64,000 nt of DNA from an uncultured Clostridium sp. (GTDB taxonomy: Bacteria; Bacillota; Clostridia; TANB77; CAG-508), in contig CAMBEE010000008.1 in NCBI GenBank assembly GCA_945865665.1, positions 20,137 through 84,136 of the forward strand, written 5' to 3'. The translations under genes and the position numbers were made by a program. This document shows positions 19,674 through 28,858 of the stretch, piece after piece; the first letter of the stretch is position 1; every line of letters starts with the position of its first letter. The notes under the pieces were generated by a model, which saw only the letters and a list, made by a program, of their open reading frames with translations, was not told the origin of the DNA and did no database searches.

Positions 19674-20120
19674 TTATTTAGTTCCTTTATCAGGCAAATA
19701 ACTTGTTTCTGAATTTGAACTTGTATTTGTATTTGTCTTAGTGTCAGTACTTGAACTTGTTGTATTTTCCGATGTTGCACTACCTTGTGAGTTTGAAGTA
19801 TCTGTACTTCCATCTTCTGCTGTTTCATTACTTTCTACAGATTCAAACGGATTTTTTTTACCTGGTACATATTCGTTGATTTTTTTGTAATTGCTCAAAT
19901 CTGTGGAATTAATTTGATAAGTTACAACTATATTATCATCACCAGCATTTTCTGCTGCCTGTAAATCTTCTCTAACATTTTCCGGAGTTGTATAAGATAC
20001 TTTTTCAGGTATTATCTTATTTGTTGGTACAAATTCATATAATAATACGCCTAATATTAATATAATAGCTAAAGTTAATAACAAAATTATTATTATTTCT
20101 TTTATTATATCTTTTTTCAT
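19674..20120 (-). CDS. Single-TM pilus-operon protein of unknown function
   Basis: N-terminal TM, Ser/Thr/Asn-rich C-terminus; inside the pil operon. Confidence 0.6.
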   Translation of the reverse strand: MKKDIIKEIIIILLLTLAIILILGVLLYEFVPTNKIIPEKVSYTTPENVREDLQAAENAGDDNIVVTYQINSTDLSNYKKINEYVPGKKNPFESVESNETAEDGSTDTSNSQGSATSENTTSSSTDTKTNTNTSSNSETSYLPDKGTK

Positions 20121-20137
20121 CTTATTCCCTCCCTTTT

Positions 20138-20860
20138 TTATTTTGTTGTATTGCTAGCACTAGATGTTGTATTTGTTGTGTCTGCTGTTGTATTACTGTT
20201 AGTATTATTTACGGATGATGTTGTATTAGTTGCTCCTGTTGATGAAGTTCCTGTACTTACAGAATTAGAAGAAATTCCTTCTATTTTTATATCTTTGCAT
20301 ACAAATGTTGCTTGTACTGTATCTCCACCTTCTGAAGAAGAATTCATTTTAAATTCTTCGATTTTATAACCTAATCTTGAATCATCTTCTATATCAGTTA
20401 TAAATTCTTCTATTCCAACATAACTTCCCGTTGCAGTGAAGTTAAGATTGTAAACATTTTCTGCTCCAGAAGAGCTACGAGTTACAACCATGTTCATTGA
20501 TACACCTTCTGTTTTTGCATGGTTTTCTATTCTTACTAATAGGAATTCTATCATATTTTCATAAGTTTGATTTGCTGCTTCTACATTGTTTTCTGTACTA
20601 ACATTAACTCTATCTTCATAACTTGTTTTTTCTGTTTCTAATTTTTTTATAGCATCATTCAAGTCATTTATTTTTTTTTGATAATCGGAACTTGCTAATT
20701 TTGTCGCCTCTTTTACCGTTGTATCAAGTTCTTCATTTTTCTGTTTCATTTCCATTATTCCTAAGATATTGATATTACCAATCTTTAATCCTTTTATCAT
20801 AGTAATAGCTGTTAATATAATAACCAAAACAGTTAATATGCTTAATAATAATTTTTTCAT
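20138..20860 (-). CDS. PilO-like pilus assembly protein
   Basis: N-terminal TM, coiled coil, central VTRSSSGAENVYNLNFTATGSYVGIEEFITDIEDD (PilO-type fold); Ser/Thr/Asn-rich tail. Confidence 0.7.
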   Translation of the reverse strand: MKKLLLSILTVLVIILTAITMIKGLKIGNINILGIMEMKQKNEELDTTVKEATKLASSDYQKKINDLNDAIKKLETEKTSYEDRVNVSTENNVEAANQTYENMIEFLLVRIENHAKTEGVSMNMVVTRSSSGAENVYNLNFTATGSYVGIEEFITDIEDDSRLGYKIEEFKMNSSSEGGDTVQATFVCKDIKIEGISSNSVSTGTSSTGATNTTSSVNNTNSNTTADTTNTTSSASNTTK

Positions 20861-22482
20861 GGTAAATCACCTTCTATCTTTATTGTAACTATATTATTCT
20901 CTTTCTGTCCAGAAGTAGAAATAACATTTGTAAGTATTCCATTTGTTTTTATGCTAGCTGTTAAATATCCTAATTGCGCATAACTTTTTGATTGAGCCTG
21001 TATTTCTATATGTGTTGATGTTGTGTTTTGTATAGATGTTAACTGAACTTCATTTGGCATAACATACATTAATTTGTTTAACAAATTTGGTATTGATTTT
21101 TTTAATCTATTATTTTCTTGTAATTTTTTATTAATTTCGTCTAAATTATTTATTTTACTTGTATATTCACTAGTTTTATTTTGTGCACTTTGAATATCAT
21201 TATTAACTAATGCTATTTGTGAATTTGTGTTATTTATTGATTCTTGTGCTTGTTCCTTTTTTAGTTCTATTTGTTTATTTATTAAACTTGCAAATGAAGA
21301 ATAAACTATAAACAATATTAATATTCCTATTGAACTTCTTAATAACGCCTTTTCTATTTTATCTAGTGGTACATTAAAATCTACTGTAAATAAATTACTT
21401 TTTAGTTTTTTATCTTCTTTTGTTGTCTTCTTCTTTCCGCCAACTTCCATTTTCAATATATCTGGTAATTTATCCATTAAGCTTGTTTTCTTGAAGTTCA
21501 TTCCAGCAATCCCTTGTCCTAATCCACTAAGTGCTAAAGATATTGCAGAGTTTACTTCTACATAGTCTTTTACATTTATTTCAGGTGATATTTTTATAAA
21601 ACTTGGTTTTAGTATTTCACAACGCACATTTTCCAAATATTCTTCAAAATATAAATCTACATTGTTTATCAAAGCTGCAGTTCCAGTAATATATACTTTT
21701 TCAATTTTATCCATGCTATCATTTATTATTTTTCTTATCTGTCCTAAAATATCATATAAAGTTGGCATTATATCTTCTAAATAACCTGTTTCTTCTTCTG
21801 TAAGTTCTTTTCCTTCTGAAGTATAAATTGTTGTTTCTTTACAAATTTCATATGCTTTTTGATAAGAATTCTCTTTTATATTAATTTTATCTAATATTTC
21901 TTGGCTACCTATATCTAATGTTTTTATATCATATATATTTTGATCTAAAATTGTTGTTATAGTAGTATTTTCTTCTATATTTACAATCAAACAGTTTTCT
22001 TTTGGTTCAAATTTTGTAATATCTGATATTGCCATTGATATTGGTATTATATTTTGCAATCTATATGAACTAAATTTTTGTATTTTTTTATTTAATTCAA
22101 TTTTATTTTCACTTATGTGTATTACTTTTAATCTTTCTTTTTCCTGTGTATCAGGAGTAATTGCATATCTTGTTTCAAAAACATTTGGGTTATAATTTTT
22201 ATCGCCACAATAAGCCTCAAATTCTGTCTTTATTGCTTTAGGTAAATCCTTTTTATTTAATAACGCAAATACTTGGAAAAAATTGTACATCTCTTCAGAC
22301 AAATTTATGCTAATTGGGGTTCTATAACTATATGTTTCTTCGACAATTTGTTTTATTGTTTGATCAAGATTATCATAAAACTTTACACCAAAAGATTCTA
22401 CTTTTATTTGGTCTCTGTCTTTTGAAACTTTTGCATATTTAATTAGGTTTTGTTCTATATATAATCCTAAACAAGTTGACAT
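20857..22482 (-). CDS. Fused PilM (actin-like ATPase)-PilN (membrane) protein
   Basis: N-terminal STCLGLYIEQNLIKYAKVSKDRDQIKVESFG (PilM); C-terminal TM + coiled coil + VMPNEVQLTSIQNTTSTHIEIQAQSKSYAQLGYLTASI (PilN). Confidence 0.85.
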   Translation of the reverse strand: MSTCLGLYIEQNLIKYAKVSKDRDQIKVESFGVKFYDNLDQTIKQIVEETYSYRTPISINLSEEMYNFFQVFALLNKKDLPKAIKTEFEAYCGDKNYNPNVFETRYAITPDTQEKERLKVIHISENKIELNKKIQKFSSYRLQNIIPISMAISDITKFEPKENCLIVNIEENTTITTILDQNIYDIKTLDIGSQEILDKINIKENSYQKAYEICKETTIYTSEGKELTEEETGYLEDIMPTLYDILGQIRKIINDSMDKIEKVYITGTAALINNVDLYFEEYLENVRCEILKPSFIKISPEINVKDYVEVNSAISLALSGLGQGIAGMNFKKTSLMDKLPDILKMEVGGKKKTTKEDKKLKSNLFTVDFNVPLDKIEKALLRSSIGILILFIVYSSFASLINKQIELKKEQAQESINNTNSQIALVNNDIQSAQNKTSEYTSKINNLDEINKKLQENNRLKKSIPNLLNKLMYVMPNEVQLTSIQNTTSTHIEIQAQSKSYAQLGYLTASIKTNGILTNVISTSGQKENNIVTIKIEGDLP

Positions 22483-22658
22483 CTCTTCTCCTTCGTTTTA
22501 TTCTATAATTTTTATAAATTACACGCAAAAATATAATACTTATTTCTCTTTAATTTTACCGTTTTTAGCAAAAAAGTCAATAGTTTTGGTATATTTGTCA
22601 TATAAATATAATATTTTTGTAATATTTCTGTAATAATATTTTTAAAGTGTTTCAGCCT

Positions 22659-23957
22659 TTATTTTTTATGTAATTTACAAATAAAAAATCCATCTTTTTC
22701 TTTGTCTGGTTTTATATTAAATAATCCACTTTTTACAATTTCAAAATCACTATTATTTTTTATAAAATCATTTACAATATCTTCATTTTCTCCTTTTAAA
22801 ATACTACAAGTAGAATAAACAAGATATCCTCCTCTTTTTAGATATTTAGAACAAGTTTCTAATATTTTACTTTGCAACTGACTAATTTCTTCTATGTCCT
22901 CTTTTTTTCTTTGCCATTTTATATCTGGTTTTCTTTTTATAACACCTATTCCCATACAAGGAACATCTAATAAAATTCTATCAAACTTTTCTTTATATTT
23001 TTCTTCATATTCTGACGAATTTTTTACATCTGTATTTATTATTTTTATTCCTAATCTTTCAGCATTTTTCTCTACCAATTTTGTTCTATGTTCATGTATA
23101 TCCCATGCTTCAATTTTTCCTTTATTATGCATTAATTCAGCAACATATGTAGTTTTTCCACCTGGTGCAGAACATGCATCTAACACATTCTCATCTTCCT
23201 GTGGGTTCAAAACAATTGCCGTTAGACCTGCTGATGCATCTTGAATTGTAAATAATCCTTCTTTAAAAAGGCTTAAATTTTCAATATTTTTTATTTTATT
23301 TAATACTAAAAAATCTTCCATATCTGGAATTTCTCTATATTCAATGTTTGCATCTTCTAGTTTTCGCATTATTTCTTCTTTCGTAGTCTTTAATTTATTA
23401 ATTCTTATAATTATTTCTGGTCTTAAATTTAAATTTTTACAAATTTCTTCAACTTCTTCTATTGTATTGTTTTTCATTAATTCTTCTATTATCCATACAG
23501 GCATTGAAGTTGTTTTTGAGATTCTTTCTACATCATCTTTTATTTGAAAAAATTCTTCATAATCTTCTTTTTCTATCTTTCTCAAAATTGCATTTGTAAA
23601 ATTAGAGCTTGAAGCATGTCCATATCTTTTTGCCAAATTTACACTCTCATTTACTGCCGCTGATTTTGGAATTTTATCTAAAAAAATTATTTGGTATGTC
23701 CCCATTCTCAATATATTCAGTATCCATGGTGATATTTTTTTAAGTCTTATTTTTGAATATTTTTTTATAATCTCATCTATTGTTAGTTTCCAAGTTGTTA
23801 CTCCATATACTATTTCTGATATCAACCCTATATCTTTGTCATTTATTTTGTTCCTGTTTTGTTTTATTTCATCATTTAATACTATATTTGAATATGCTTG
23901 TTCTTTATCTATTTTATATAGTGTTTTTAACGCTATTTCTCTTGCTTTGTCTATCAT
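22659..23957 (-). CDS. rsmB: 16S rRNA (cytosine-967-C5)-methyltransferase RsmB
   Basis: NusB-like N-terminus; VLDACSAPGGKTTYVAELM; LDVPCMGIGVIKRKPDIKW; YSTCSILKGENEDIV. Confidence 0.95.
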   Translation of the reverse strand: MIDKAREIALKTLYKIDKEQAYSNIVLNDEIKQNRNKINDKDIGLISEIVYGVTTWKLTIDEIIKKYSKIRLKKISPWILNILRMGTYQIIFLDKIPKSAAVNESVNLAKRYGHASSSNFTNAILRKIEKEDYEEFFQIKDDVERISKTTSMPVWIIEELMKNNTIEEVEEICKNLNLRPEIIIRINKLKTTKEEIMRKLEDANIEYREIPDMEDFLVLNKIKNIENLSLFKEGLFTIQDASAGLTAIVLNPQEDENVLDACSAPGGKTTYVAELMHNKGKIEAWDIHEHRTKLVEKNAERLGIKIINTDVKNSSEYEEKYKEKFDRILLDVPCMGIGVIKRKPDIKWQRKKEDIEEISQLQSKILETCSKYLKRGGYLVYSTCSILKGENEDIVNDFIKNNSDFEIVKSGLFNIKPDKEKDGFFICKLHKK

Positions 23958-24062
23958 TTTAATATTTTTCCTTTCTTATAATACATGTCTTTATTTTTTA
24001 TTGATTATATATCTTTTTTTGTTTTTTGGCAATGTGCTTTTTATAATAATTAATGTGTAAAA

Positions 24063-24418
24063 GCATTATTGAGAGTTATCTATTGTTTAAGATTATGTTC
24101 TATTCATTGCGTTCAAAAAGAAAATCTAGAATAAAAATATGAGCCTCTTTCACTCAGAAAAAATGTATATGTTTTGATAATTTTAAAATGTATTTAAGCA
24201 ATATTAGAATTTCTTAAAAAGATTTATGGAAAGAGTTCACAAAGTGGAAGGGTGCCATAAATATATTTTAGAAATTCTTATGTTGCGTAATAAAATTATA
24301 AAATTATCAAAACATATACATTTTTTGTGAACATCCCTCATTTTTTATTTAAGATTTTCTATTTTTCACTCCAATCAAACGAACATAATCTTAAACAATA
24401 GCTAACTCTCAATAATGC
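24063..24418. repeat. Foldback element B: 38-bp terminal inverted repeats (one mismatch)
   Basis: GCATTATTGAGAGTTATCTATTGTTTAAGATTATGTTC (24063-24100) versus reverse complement of 24381-24418; internal blocks homologous to element A in inverted orientation. Confidence 0.9.
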
Positions 24419-24523
24419 ATCTTGCACATCAATTATATATACATATTAAAAAACAGAAAATTTTTGCATAAATTTTCTAAAAGCGGAAAAAATATTTGTA
24501 AAAGAATTTTTAGGAGGTTTAGT

Positions 24524-24745
24524 ATGGATATAGAAAAACACTTAATAATAACAGGTTCATCTGAAACATCATGGAAAGATGCAATTGTAAAAACTATAGA
24601 AGAAGCTTCAAAAACAATAGATTATCTATCAAGTGTAAAAGTTTTAGAGCAAAGAGCAAAAATAAATGGAAATAAAATATCAGAATATTTTGTAGATTTA
24701 GATTTAACATTTTTTATAGATTTAAATAGAAAGGGTGATAATTAA
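24524..24745 (+). CDS. Dodecin-family protein
   Basis: aggaggtttagtATG; MDIEKHLIITGSSETSWKDAIVKTIEEASKTIDYLSSVKVLEQRAKINGNKISEYFVDLDLTFFIDL. Confidence 0.87.
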   Translation: MDIEKHLIITGSSETSWKDAIVKTIEEASKTIDYLSSVKVLEQRAKINGNKISEYFVDLDLTFFIDLNRKGDN

Positions 24746-25209
24746 TGAATCCTATTGAAACAAAGCAAACATATCAAGACTATGTTAATAAAAAGTCCCC
24801 TAATTCCCCTATTTGGAAGAATTGTTTTAATGCTTTCTGGGTTGGTGGATTAATTTGTACAATTGGTCAAATAATAATGAACATTTGTAAAGAAAGAGGT
24901 TTTGATCAAAATCTATCTGGAACAATAGTATCTATAATATTAATTGCTATTTCTGCATTTTTAACAGGCCTTAATATATTTAACAAAATTGGTAAATTTG
25001 CAGGTGCTGGTTCTTTAGTTCCAATTACAGGTTTTGCAAACTCAATAGTCTCACCTGCTATGGAATATAAGTCAGAAGGTTATGTAATGGGTGTTGGCGG
25101 AAAAATGTTTACAGTTGCAGGTCCAGTTCTGGTATTTGGAATATCTGCTTCTATAATTGTAGGCATTGTATATTTAATTTTCAATACTCAAACTATGACG
25201 CTAGTTTAA
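24745..25209 (+). CDS. spoVAC: Stage V sporulation protein AC
   Basis: FWVGGLICTIGQIIMNICKERG...FAGAGSLVPITGFANSIVSPAMEYKSEGYVMGVGGKMF. Confidence 0.95.
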   Translation: MNPIETKQTYQDYVNKKSPNSPIWKNCFNAFWVGGLICTIGQIIMNICKERGFDQNLSGTIVSIILIAISAFLTGLNIFNKIGKFAGAGSLVPITGFANSIVSPAMEYKSEGYVMGVGGKMFTVAGPVLVFGISASIIVGIVYLIFNTQTMTLV

Positions 25210-25212
25210 AAA

Positions 25213-25245
25213 CGAGACAAGTGGGACGGTCCAATTTTGTCTCAT
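25213..25245. repeat. REP-like palindrome between spoVAC and spoVAD
   Basis: cGAGACAAgtgGGACGGTCCaatTTGTCTC. Confidence 0.55.
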
Positions 25246-25273
25246 AATTTTGTCGAAAAAAGGAGTTGATTTT

Positions 25274-26275
25274 TTGGAAAAGATAGGAAAACAAACTATA
25301 AAATTTAATATGCCACCAACAATTACAGAATGTGCTTCTATTGTTGGTCCTAAAGAATCTCAAGGCCCATTATCTAAATATTTTGACCAAACTTTAGATG
25401 ATGAGTTTTGGGGTGAAAAAACATGGGAAAAGGCTGAAAGCAAAATCATAAAGGAAACTGTAAATACCGTAATTAGTAAATCAGGAATTCCATCAGATAA
25501 AATTGAATGTTGCTTTGCAGGTGACCTTTTAAATCAATGTATTTCTTCTAGTTTTGGTCTTCGTGAATTGAATATCCCCTTCTTTGGTGTTTTCGGTGCT
25601 TGTTCTACATTTGTTGAATCCATGTCATTATCAGCAATAGCTGTTGAAAGTTTTGCTGAAAATGCATTATGTGCAACTTCTAGTCACTTCTGTAGTGCAG
25701 AAAAACAATTCAGATTTCCTCTAGAGCTTGGAAATCAAAGGCCTCCTACAGCTCAGTGGACTGTTACTGGTAGTGGTGCTGCAATAATTTCAAAAAATGG
25801 AAACGGACCTTATATCACGCATATCACCCCTGGAAAAATAGTTGATATGGGTATAAAAGATGCGAATAACATGGGAGCAGCTATGGCGCCAGCTTTTGCT
25901 GATACTTTAATTACTCATTTTAAAGATACTGGTAGAAATCCTAGCTACTATGATGCTATTATAAGTGGTGATTTAGGTCATATTGGTAAAGAACTTGCTA
26001 TAGATATTGCTAAAGCTCAAGGGTATAATATCAAATCTAATTATAATGACTGTGGAGTTTTAATTTTTGATAAAGCTACTCAAGATACCCATTCCGGAGG
26101 TAGTGGCTGTGCTTGTTGTGGTACTGTATTTTCTGGCTATTTATTTAAACAGTTACGAGAAAAGAAAATTAAAAAATTATTATTAATCGCAACTGGTGCA
26201 TTAATGAATTCAACAAGTTCTCAACAGGGTGAGTCTATTCCAGGAATTGCTCATGCAATTAGTATTGAACTATAA
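25274..26275 (+). CDS. spoVAD: Stage V sporulation protein AD (TTG start)
   Basis: aaaggagttgatttTTGGAAAAG; MPPTITECASIVGPKESQGPLSKYFD; HSGGSGCACCGTVFSGY. Confidence 0.95.
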   Translation: MEKIGKQTIKFNMPPTITECASIVGPKESQGPLSKYFDQTLDDEFWGEKTWEKAESKIIKETVNTVISKSGIPSDKIECCFAGDLLNQCISSSFGLRELNIPFFGVFGACSTFVESMSLSAIAVESFAENALCATSSHFCSAEKQFRFPLELGNQRPPTAQWTVTGSGAAIISKNGNGPYITHITPGKIVDMGIKDANNMGAAMAPAFADTLITHFKDTGRNPSYYDAIISGDLGHIGKELAIDIAKAQGYNIKSNYNDCGVLIFDKATQDTHSGGSGCACCGTVFSGYLFKQLREKKIKKLLLIATGALMNSTSSQQGESIPGIAHAISIEL

Positions 26276-26289
26276 ATTTTGTTCGTGAT

Positions 26290-26343
26290 AAATGTCCCTT
26301 TTGGAACCAATGTCTCAAACAGAACCGTCCCAAAAAGGACACG
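26290..26343. repeat. REP-like imperfect palindrome between spoVAD and spoVAE
   Basis: TGTCCCTTTTGGAAC...GAACCGTCCCAAAAAGGACA. Confidence 0.6.
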
Positions 26344-26358
26344 TTAGGAGTGTATGAT

Positions 26359-26751
26359 ATGGATATAAATTGGATGAATGTTTTTAATTGGATGTCGCTT
26401 TTAAAGTGCTTTGTTGTTGGAGGAATTATTTGTGTAATTGGTCAAATTTTAATTGATAAAACAAAACTTACCCCTGCTAGAATCTTAGTAATTTTTGTAA
26501 CTACAGGCTGTATTTTAGGTGGTCTTGGTATTTATAAATATGTGGTTGATTTTGCTGGTGCAGGTGCTACTGTTCCCCTTACAGGTTTCGGTTATAATTT
26601 AGCAAAAGGTGCTATTGAAGGCGTTAAAGAAACTGGCTTAGTTGGTGCTTTTACTGGTGGTGTCAAAGCTGCTGCTGGTGGAATTGCTGCTGCTGTATTT
26701 TTTGGATATTTGGCTTCTTTAATTTCTAAGCCAAAAATGAAAAAACAATAA
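26359..26751 (+). CDS. spoVAE: Stage V sporulation protein AE (AEb)
   Basis: GGIICVIGQILIDKTKLTPARILVIFVTTGCILGGLGIYKYVVDFAGAGATVPLTGFGYNLAKG. Confidence 0.93.
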   Translation: MDINWMNVFNWMSLLKCFVVGGIICVIGQILIDKTKLTPARILVIFVTTGCILGGLGIYKYVVDFAGAGATVPLTGFGYNLAKGAIEGVKETGLVGAFTGGVKAAAGGIAAAVFFGYLASLISKPKMKKQ

Positions 26752-26752
26752 A

Positions 26753-26781
26753 ACCATAGATTGATCTCTCAACCTATGGTT
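26753..26781 (+). terminator. Terminator after spoVAE
   Basis: ACCATAG-attgatctctcaac-CTATGGT. Confidence 0.55.
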
Positions 26782-26793
26782 CTACCTTTTGGA

Positions 26794-27183
26794 CTAATTG
26801 AAATATTCTATAATAGAAGGAACATCCCAATTAAAAATTGTTAATATTTCTGAGTACTTAAGTCCATTGAATTTTTCTTCTAAGTATTCAAATGGAAAAG
26901 TATTTATGACTTTAAGAAATTTTGTTTCAAATTCTTCTTTCTTTGTAATGTCTTCGCCTATCTTTTCTCTTCCATCTTCCTTTCGAGAATAAATTCTTGC
27001 AAACTTAATAATAGCAATAATTATAGCAACCATTTCAATTTCGGCATTCTCATTAACGAATTTTTCAATGTCATTATTAACTATTACTTTAGCCTCAGAG
27101 TCTTCGTCTCCAAAATTCAATGTAACTTCGAAGTTTCCACCTTTTGCGGTTTTTACCACATAATTCTCATATATATACAACAT
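26794..27183 (-). CDS. Hypothetical protein
   Basis: Open reading frame, 129 aa, no recognised family. Confidence 0.6.
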   Translation of the reverse strand: MLYIYENYVVKTAKGGNFEVTLNFGDEDSEAKVIVNNDIEKFVNENAEIEMVAIIIAIIKFARIYSRKEDGREKIGEDITKKEEFETKFLKVINTFPFEYLEEKFNGLKYSEILTIFNWDVPSIIEYFN

Positions 27184-27269
27184 TGTAATTACCCTCCGTG
27201 TATATTTAGCTTACCAACATGTTACAATAATATAATAACATATTTACATAATATTTGCAATAGGTAAAA

Positions 27270-27298
27270 GAAAAAAAGAACATTTTTTATGTTCTTTT
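27270..27298 (-). terminator. Terminator after rplT
   Basis: AAAAGAACAT-aaaaa-ATGTTCTTTTTTT on the minus strand. Confidence 0.65.
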
Positions 27299-27308
27299 CT
27301 ATATAAAA

Positions 27309-27659
27309 CTATGCTTTTTTAGCTATTTCAGCTATTTCTGCAAATGCTTTTGGATCACTAACTGCTATTTCAGCTAACATTTTTCTGTTTATTGTAACAT
27401 TAGCTTTTTTTAGACCAGCTATCATTTTGCTGTATGTTGTTCCATTCATTCTTGCAGCAGCATTAATTCTTGTTATCCATAATTTTCTGAAATCACTTTT
27501 TTTGTCTTTTCTTCCTACATATGCATAAGATAAAGATTTCATAACTGCTTGATTTGCATTTCTGAATCTATAATGTTTTGCTCCAAAATATCCTTTTGCT
27601 TGTTTTAATACTTTTTTATGTCTAGCTCTTGTTGTTCTTGCTGTTTTTACTCTTGCCAT
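27309..27659 (-). CDS. rplT: Ribosomal protein L20
   Basis: [45 protein letters not shown]-track start at 27731 is an over-extension. Confidence 0.97.
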   Translation of the reverse strand: MARVKTARTTRARHKKVLKQAKGYFGAKHYRFRNANQAVMKSLSYAYVGRKDKKSDFRKLWITRINAAARMNGTTYSKMIAGLKKANVTINRKMLAEIAVSDPKAFAEIAEIAKKA

Positions 27660-27782
27660 TTCTTTTCCATCCTTTCTCTCGCTTTGCTCGTTCATCGTCA
27701 TCCAAAATTTTTTCAAAATTTTGTCTGCCAAACCCTTTTAAGCTCAGCTAATTTTTAATTCTTAACCTATTCAAATTTAATA

Positions 27783-27986
27783 TTATCCACCATATGGTAA
27801 TAATTTTTTGATTGTGTTTTCACAAGTTTTACTTGCATAAGCGTTTTGAACTTTTCCTGATTTCTTTTGTCTTTTTGTCTTATTAGCTAATAAATGTCTT
27901 CTATTTGATTTTGTTCTTTTTACTTTTCCTGTTGCTGTTAATGAATATCTTTTTTTAGCAGCTTTGTTTGTTTTTAATTTTGCCAT
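27783..27986 (-). CDS. rpmI: Ribosomal protein L35
   Basis: MAKLKTNKAAKKRYSLTATGKVKRTKSNRRHLLANKTKRQKK. Confidence 0.96.
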   Translation of the reverse strand: MAKLKTNKAAKKRYSLTATGKVKRTKSNRRHLLANKTKRQKKSGKVQNAYASKTCENTIKKLLPYGG

Positions 27987-28075
27987 GAGTTTTCCCTCCT
28001 TAAATTTTTATATCTATTCAACTGCTATATGCAGTTTTCATGCTATCTACATCAGAACAAATATAGATAACTTGA

Positions 28076-28585
28076 TTACGCTTTTTTAGCTAAAATTGTA
28101 AACATATTTCTACCTTCTAGCTTAGGTGCTTTTTCAACTGTAGCAATATCTTCTAATTTTTCGATAAATTTGTTTAAAACAACTTCACCTGCTTTAGAAT
28201 TATTTACTTCTCTACCTCTAAATCTTACTGTTATTTTTACTTTGTTTCCATCAGTTAAAAATTTTCTAGCATTTTTTGATTTAAATTCAAAGTCGTGTTC
28301 TTCAATATTTGGAGTAACTCTTAGTTCTTTTAATTCTAGAACTTTTTGTTTTTTCTTAGCTTCTTTTTCCCTTTTAGCTTGTTCAAATTTATATTTTCCA
28401 TAATTCATTATTTTACAAACTACTGGTTTTGCATTTGGTGAAACCAATACTAAATCCAAGTTATCTTCACCAGCTTTATCTAAAGCTTCTCTTATTGAAA
28501 CTACTCCTAGTTTTTCTCCATTTACCCCTATTAATTGAACTTCTTTTTCTCTAATTTGACCATTGATTGGTAATTCTTGTTTTAT
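28076..28585 (-). CDS. infC: Translation initiation factor IF-3, inferred AUA start codon
   Basis: Minus strand GGAGGtgttttaacATAAAACAAGAATTACCAATCAATGGT encodes (M)KQELPINGQIREKEVQLIGVNGEKLGVVSIREALDKAGEDNLDLVLVSPNAKPVVCKIMNYGKY; ORF-track start at 28459 is internal. Confidence 0.93.
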   Translation of the reverse strand: MKQELPINGQIREKEVQLIGVNGEKLGVVSIREALDKAGEDNLDLVLVSPNAKPVVCKIMNYGKYKFEQAKREKEAKKKQKVLELKELRVTPNIEEHDFEFKSKNARKFLTDGNKVKITVRFRGREVNNSKAGEVVLNKFIEKLEDIATVEKAPKLEGRNMFTILAKKA

Positions 28586-28605
28586 GTTAAAACACCTCCA
28601 TAATA

Positions 28606-28737
28606 AAAAAATTGACTTTTGTTACAAGCCAATTCACAAAAAATAAATTTAAAGTTTTCACCTTAAAAATATATTTATTTTTCTAACCCTTTGCTTATTT
28701 ACTAGGGTGAGAAGTTCTTGCTTCTTCTTGTAACAAT
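28606..28737 (-). ncRNA. infC operon leader with mutually exclusive long-range pairing and terminator (L20-leader-like attenuator)
   Basis: Minus strand TTGTTACAAG (28727-28736) can pair with CTTGTAACAA (28619-28628); the latter lies within terminator ATTGGCTT-gtaacaaa-AGTCAAT-TTTTTT. Confidence 0.75.
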
Positions 28738-28741
28738 AACT

Positions 28742-28769
28742 ATTATACCATAAATTTCTATTTTGTCAA
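28742..28769 (-). promoter_or_regulatory. Sigma-A-type promoter of infC-rpmI-rplT
   Basis: Minus strand TTGACA - 16/17 nt - TATAAT. Confidence 0.75.
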
Positions 28770-28799
28770 GAAATTTACAAGTTTTTTTATTATTTTTTA

Positions 28800-28858
28800 A
28801 GGAATGTCCCCTAATCCCTCGAAAAAGAGATTTTAAGGAACGTCCCTTAATCCCCCTT
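28800..28858. repeat. REP-like direct repeat pair
   Basis: AAGGAATGTCCCCTAATCCC and AAGGAACGTCCCTTAATCCC. Confidence 0.5.

Noticed and set aside
27660-27731. 72-nt N-terminal extension of L20 in the ORF track
   Set aside because: L20 starts at [11 protein letters not shown] with its own RBS; the upstream part is rpmI-rplT spacer
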